The notes under the pieces: generated by a model
What the model was told of the DNA's origin: nothing
Database searches by the model: none
The model's input: the letters and a program-made list of their open reading frames with translations, nothing else
In this document: one piece after another, positions 34,072 to 34,442 of the stretch
How the letters are laid out: every line of letters starts with the position of its first letter
How positions within the stretch are numbered: the stretch's first letter is position 1
From: Fibrobacterota bacterium
GTDB lineage: Bacteria > Fibrobacterota > Fibrobacteria > UBA11236
DNA: 34,442 nucleotides
Direction: 5' to 3'
Assembly (NCBI GenBank): GCA_023249635.1
Contig: JAHFCH010000049.1
Span: 1-34,442 of the forward strand
Program-made: the position numbers and the translations under genes

Positions 34072-34090
34072 AGGGGGTGACGCGCCCCCT
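34072..34090 (+). promoter_or_regulatory. Leader hairpin before the DUF5060-type gene
   Basis: AGGGGG and CCCCCT form a 6-bp stem with a 7-nt loop, 23 nt before the ATG. The ribosome-binding site GGGGGAG (34103-34109) could compete with the left arm for CCCCCT, which would allow translational control; this is speculative. Confidence 0.3.
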
Positions 34091-34113
34091 CGCGTGAGGA
34101 CAGGGGGAGTATC

Positions 34114-34329
34114 ATGCAGTTGCCAAAGAAATCCACTTTCGCTTGGTCTATTGCATTCGGGGTTGCAGGGCTGGTGCCGCTCGGATCGTATGCGGCAGAC
34201 TACGCAACCCAGCAATGGGTTGCCCTCGAAATCCCGCTCACCAGCTCGCGCGACTACTCGGATGCCTTTCAGGACGTCGACGTGACAGCCACCTTTACGG
34301 GGCCCGGCGGGAAGACTTTGACTAAATAG
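34114..34329 (+). pseudogene. Truncated secreted DUF5060-type protein
   Basis: This 71-residue frame has a signal peptide (WSIAFGVAGLVPLGSYA|AD) and then WVALEIPLTSSRDYSDAFQDVDVTATFTGPGGKTLT, the first strands of a DUF5060 domain. That domain normally runs about 70 residues and precedes glycoside hydrolase or collagen-binding-type domains in proteins of several hundred residues. Here a stop codon follows GGKTLTK in mid-domain. GGGGGAG sits 4 nt upstream of ATG 34114, so expression signals look intact. Truncation by an inserted element or a rearrangement is likely. The downstream part of the original gene is not in the window, so a short secreted product cannot be excluded. Confidence 0.6.
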
Positions 34330-34442
34330 CATGCACTTGATCTGAGACATTTCACGCTGCCATCGTAAGTAGAGAGACCTGGGTGCCCGGAAAGGGCTGA
34401 GCGCCCCTCAGAAATTGTTCAATCGCATTAATTAGGTCATCC
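34330..34442. other. Unassigned DNA at window end, possible element boundary
   Basis: These 113 nt continue none of the DUF5060 sequence and are less GC-rich than the rest of the window. No gene is visible. They could be the terminal non-coding part of an insertion sequence, but neither transposase nor paired inverted repeats are in view. Confidence 0.25.

Larger units (their letters stand above)
33765..34113. other. Intergenic region with stem-loops and an AT-rich leader
   Basis: No gene is seen in these 349 nt. The first 140 nt hold stem-loops (33782-33806, 33814-33833, 33841-33861, 33865-33896). The next part is markedly AT-rich (33940-33985) with a TATAAA (33974-33979) that could be a -10 element. 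Then come a direct repeat (34039-34056), a hairpin (34072-34090) and the ribosome-binding site GGGGGAG before ATG 34114. Confidence 0.5.

Noticed and set aside
34330-34442. A defined insertion sequence call
   Set aside because: No transposase or matching inverted repeats are visible; kept only as a possibility.

Overview
The window is GC-rich, densely coded bacterial DNA and most likely belongs to the Fibrobacterota (Fibrobacter relatives, probably a free-living or metagenomic lineage). Three protein families point there: a TIGR02147-type protein (20278-21102), a fibro-slime/PA14 surface protein (12850-14628), and secreted proteins ending in short beta-rich tails like those sorted by type IX secretion. 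Many secreted carbohydrate-active proteins and lipoproteins suggest a Gram-negative polysaccharide degrader. This assignment comes from recognising families, not from a database search.

Layout. (1) 2-5658, plus: the 3' part of recB, cut by the window edge, then recD overlapping by 4 nt. (2) 5796-7457, plus: an FHA-GAF-class III nucleotide cyclase. (3) 7485-10875, minus: a secreted ThuA-like protein and a large lipoprotein-like protein with a His/Asp/Cys repeat, separated by an inverted heptamer-repeat element. (4) 11084-15056, plus: a five-gene overlapping operon with four prepilin-like proteins, the last carrying PA14 and fibro-slime domains, and a small periplasmic protein. (5) 15104-18334, minus: a modular secreted glucose/sorbosone-dehydrogenase-type protein with its own terminator. 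(6) 18691-20088, plus: a secreted esterase. (7) 20278-22769, plus: the TIGR02147 protein and an overlapping DUF2341/LamG lipoprotein. (8) 22784-30560, minus: a thiol-redox surface cluster with two Omp28-like CxxC proteins, a PEGA/Omp28-like lipoprotein, a TlpA-like thioredoxin, an outer-membrane barrel candidate, an NHL propeller protein and an Ig-like secreted protein. (9) 30945-33764, plus: a secreted GH13 alpha-glucan enzyme with a C-terminal module shared with the dehydrogenase protein. (10) 34114-34329, plus: a DUF5060-type gene that stops inside its first domain, possibly interrupted by an element running off the window.

How the parts may work together (inference). The prepilin operon looks like a minor-pilin set that places a carbohydrate-binding fibro-slime module at a pilus or pseudopilus tip. 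The amylase, esterase, dehydrogenase and LamG lipoprotein fit polysaccharide attachment and degradation. The redox cluster looks like an envelope thiol/disulfide system. The most unusual items are the pilin/fibro-slime fusion operon, the Omp28-TlpA-barrel cluster, the regulator-lipoprotein pair, the module shared between two enzymes, and several unexplained DNA palindromes and repeats.
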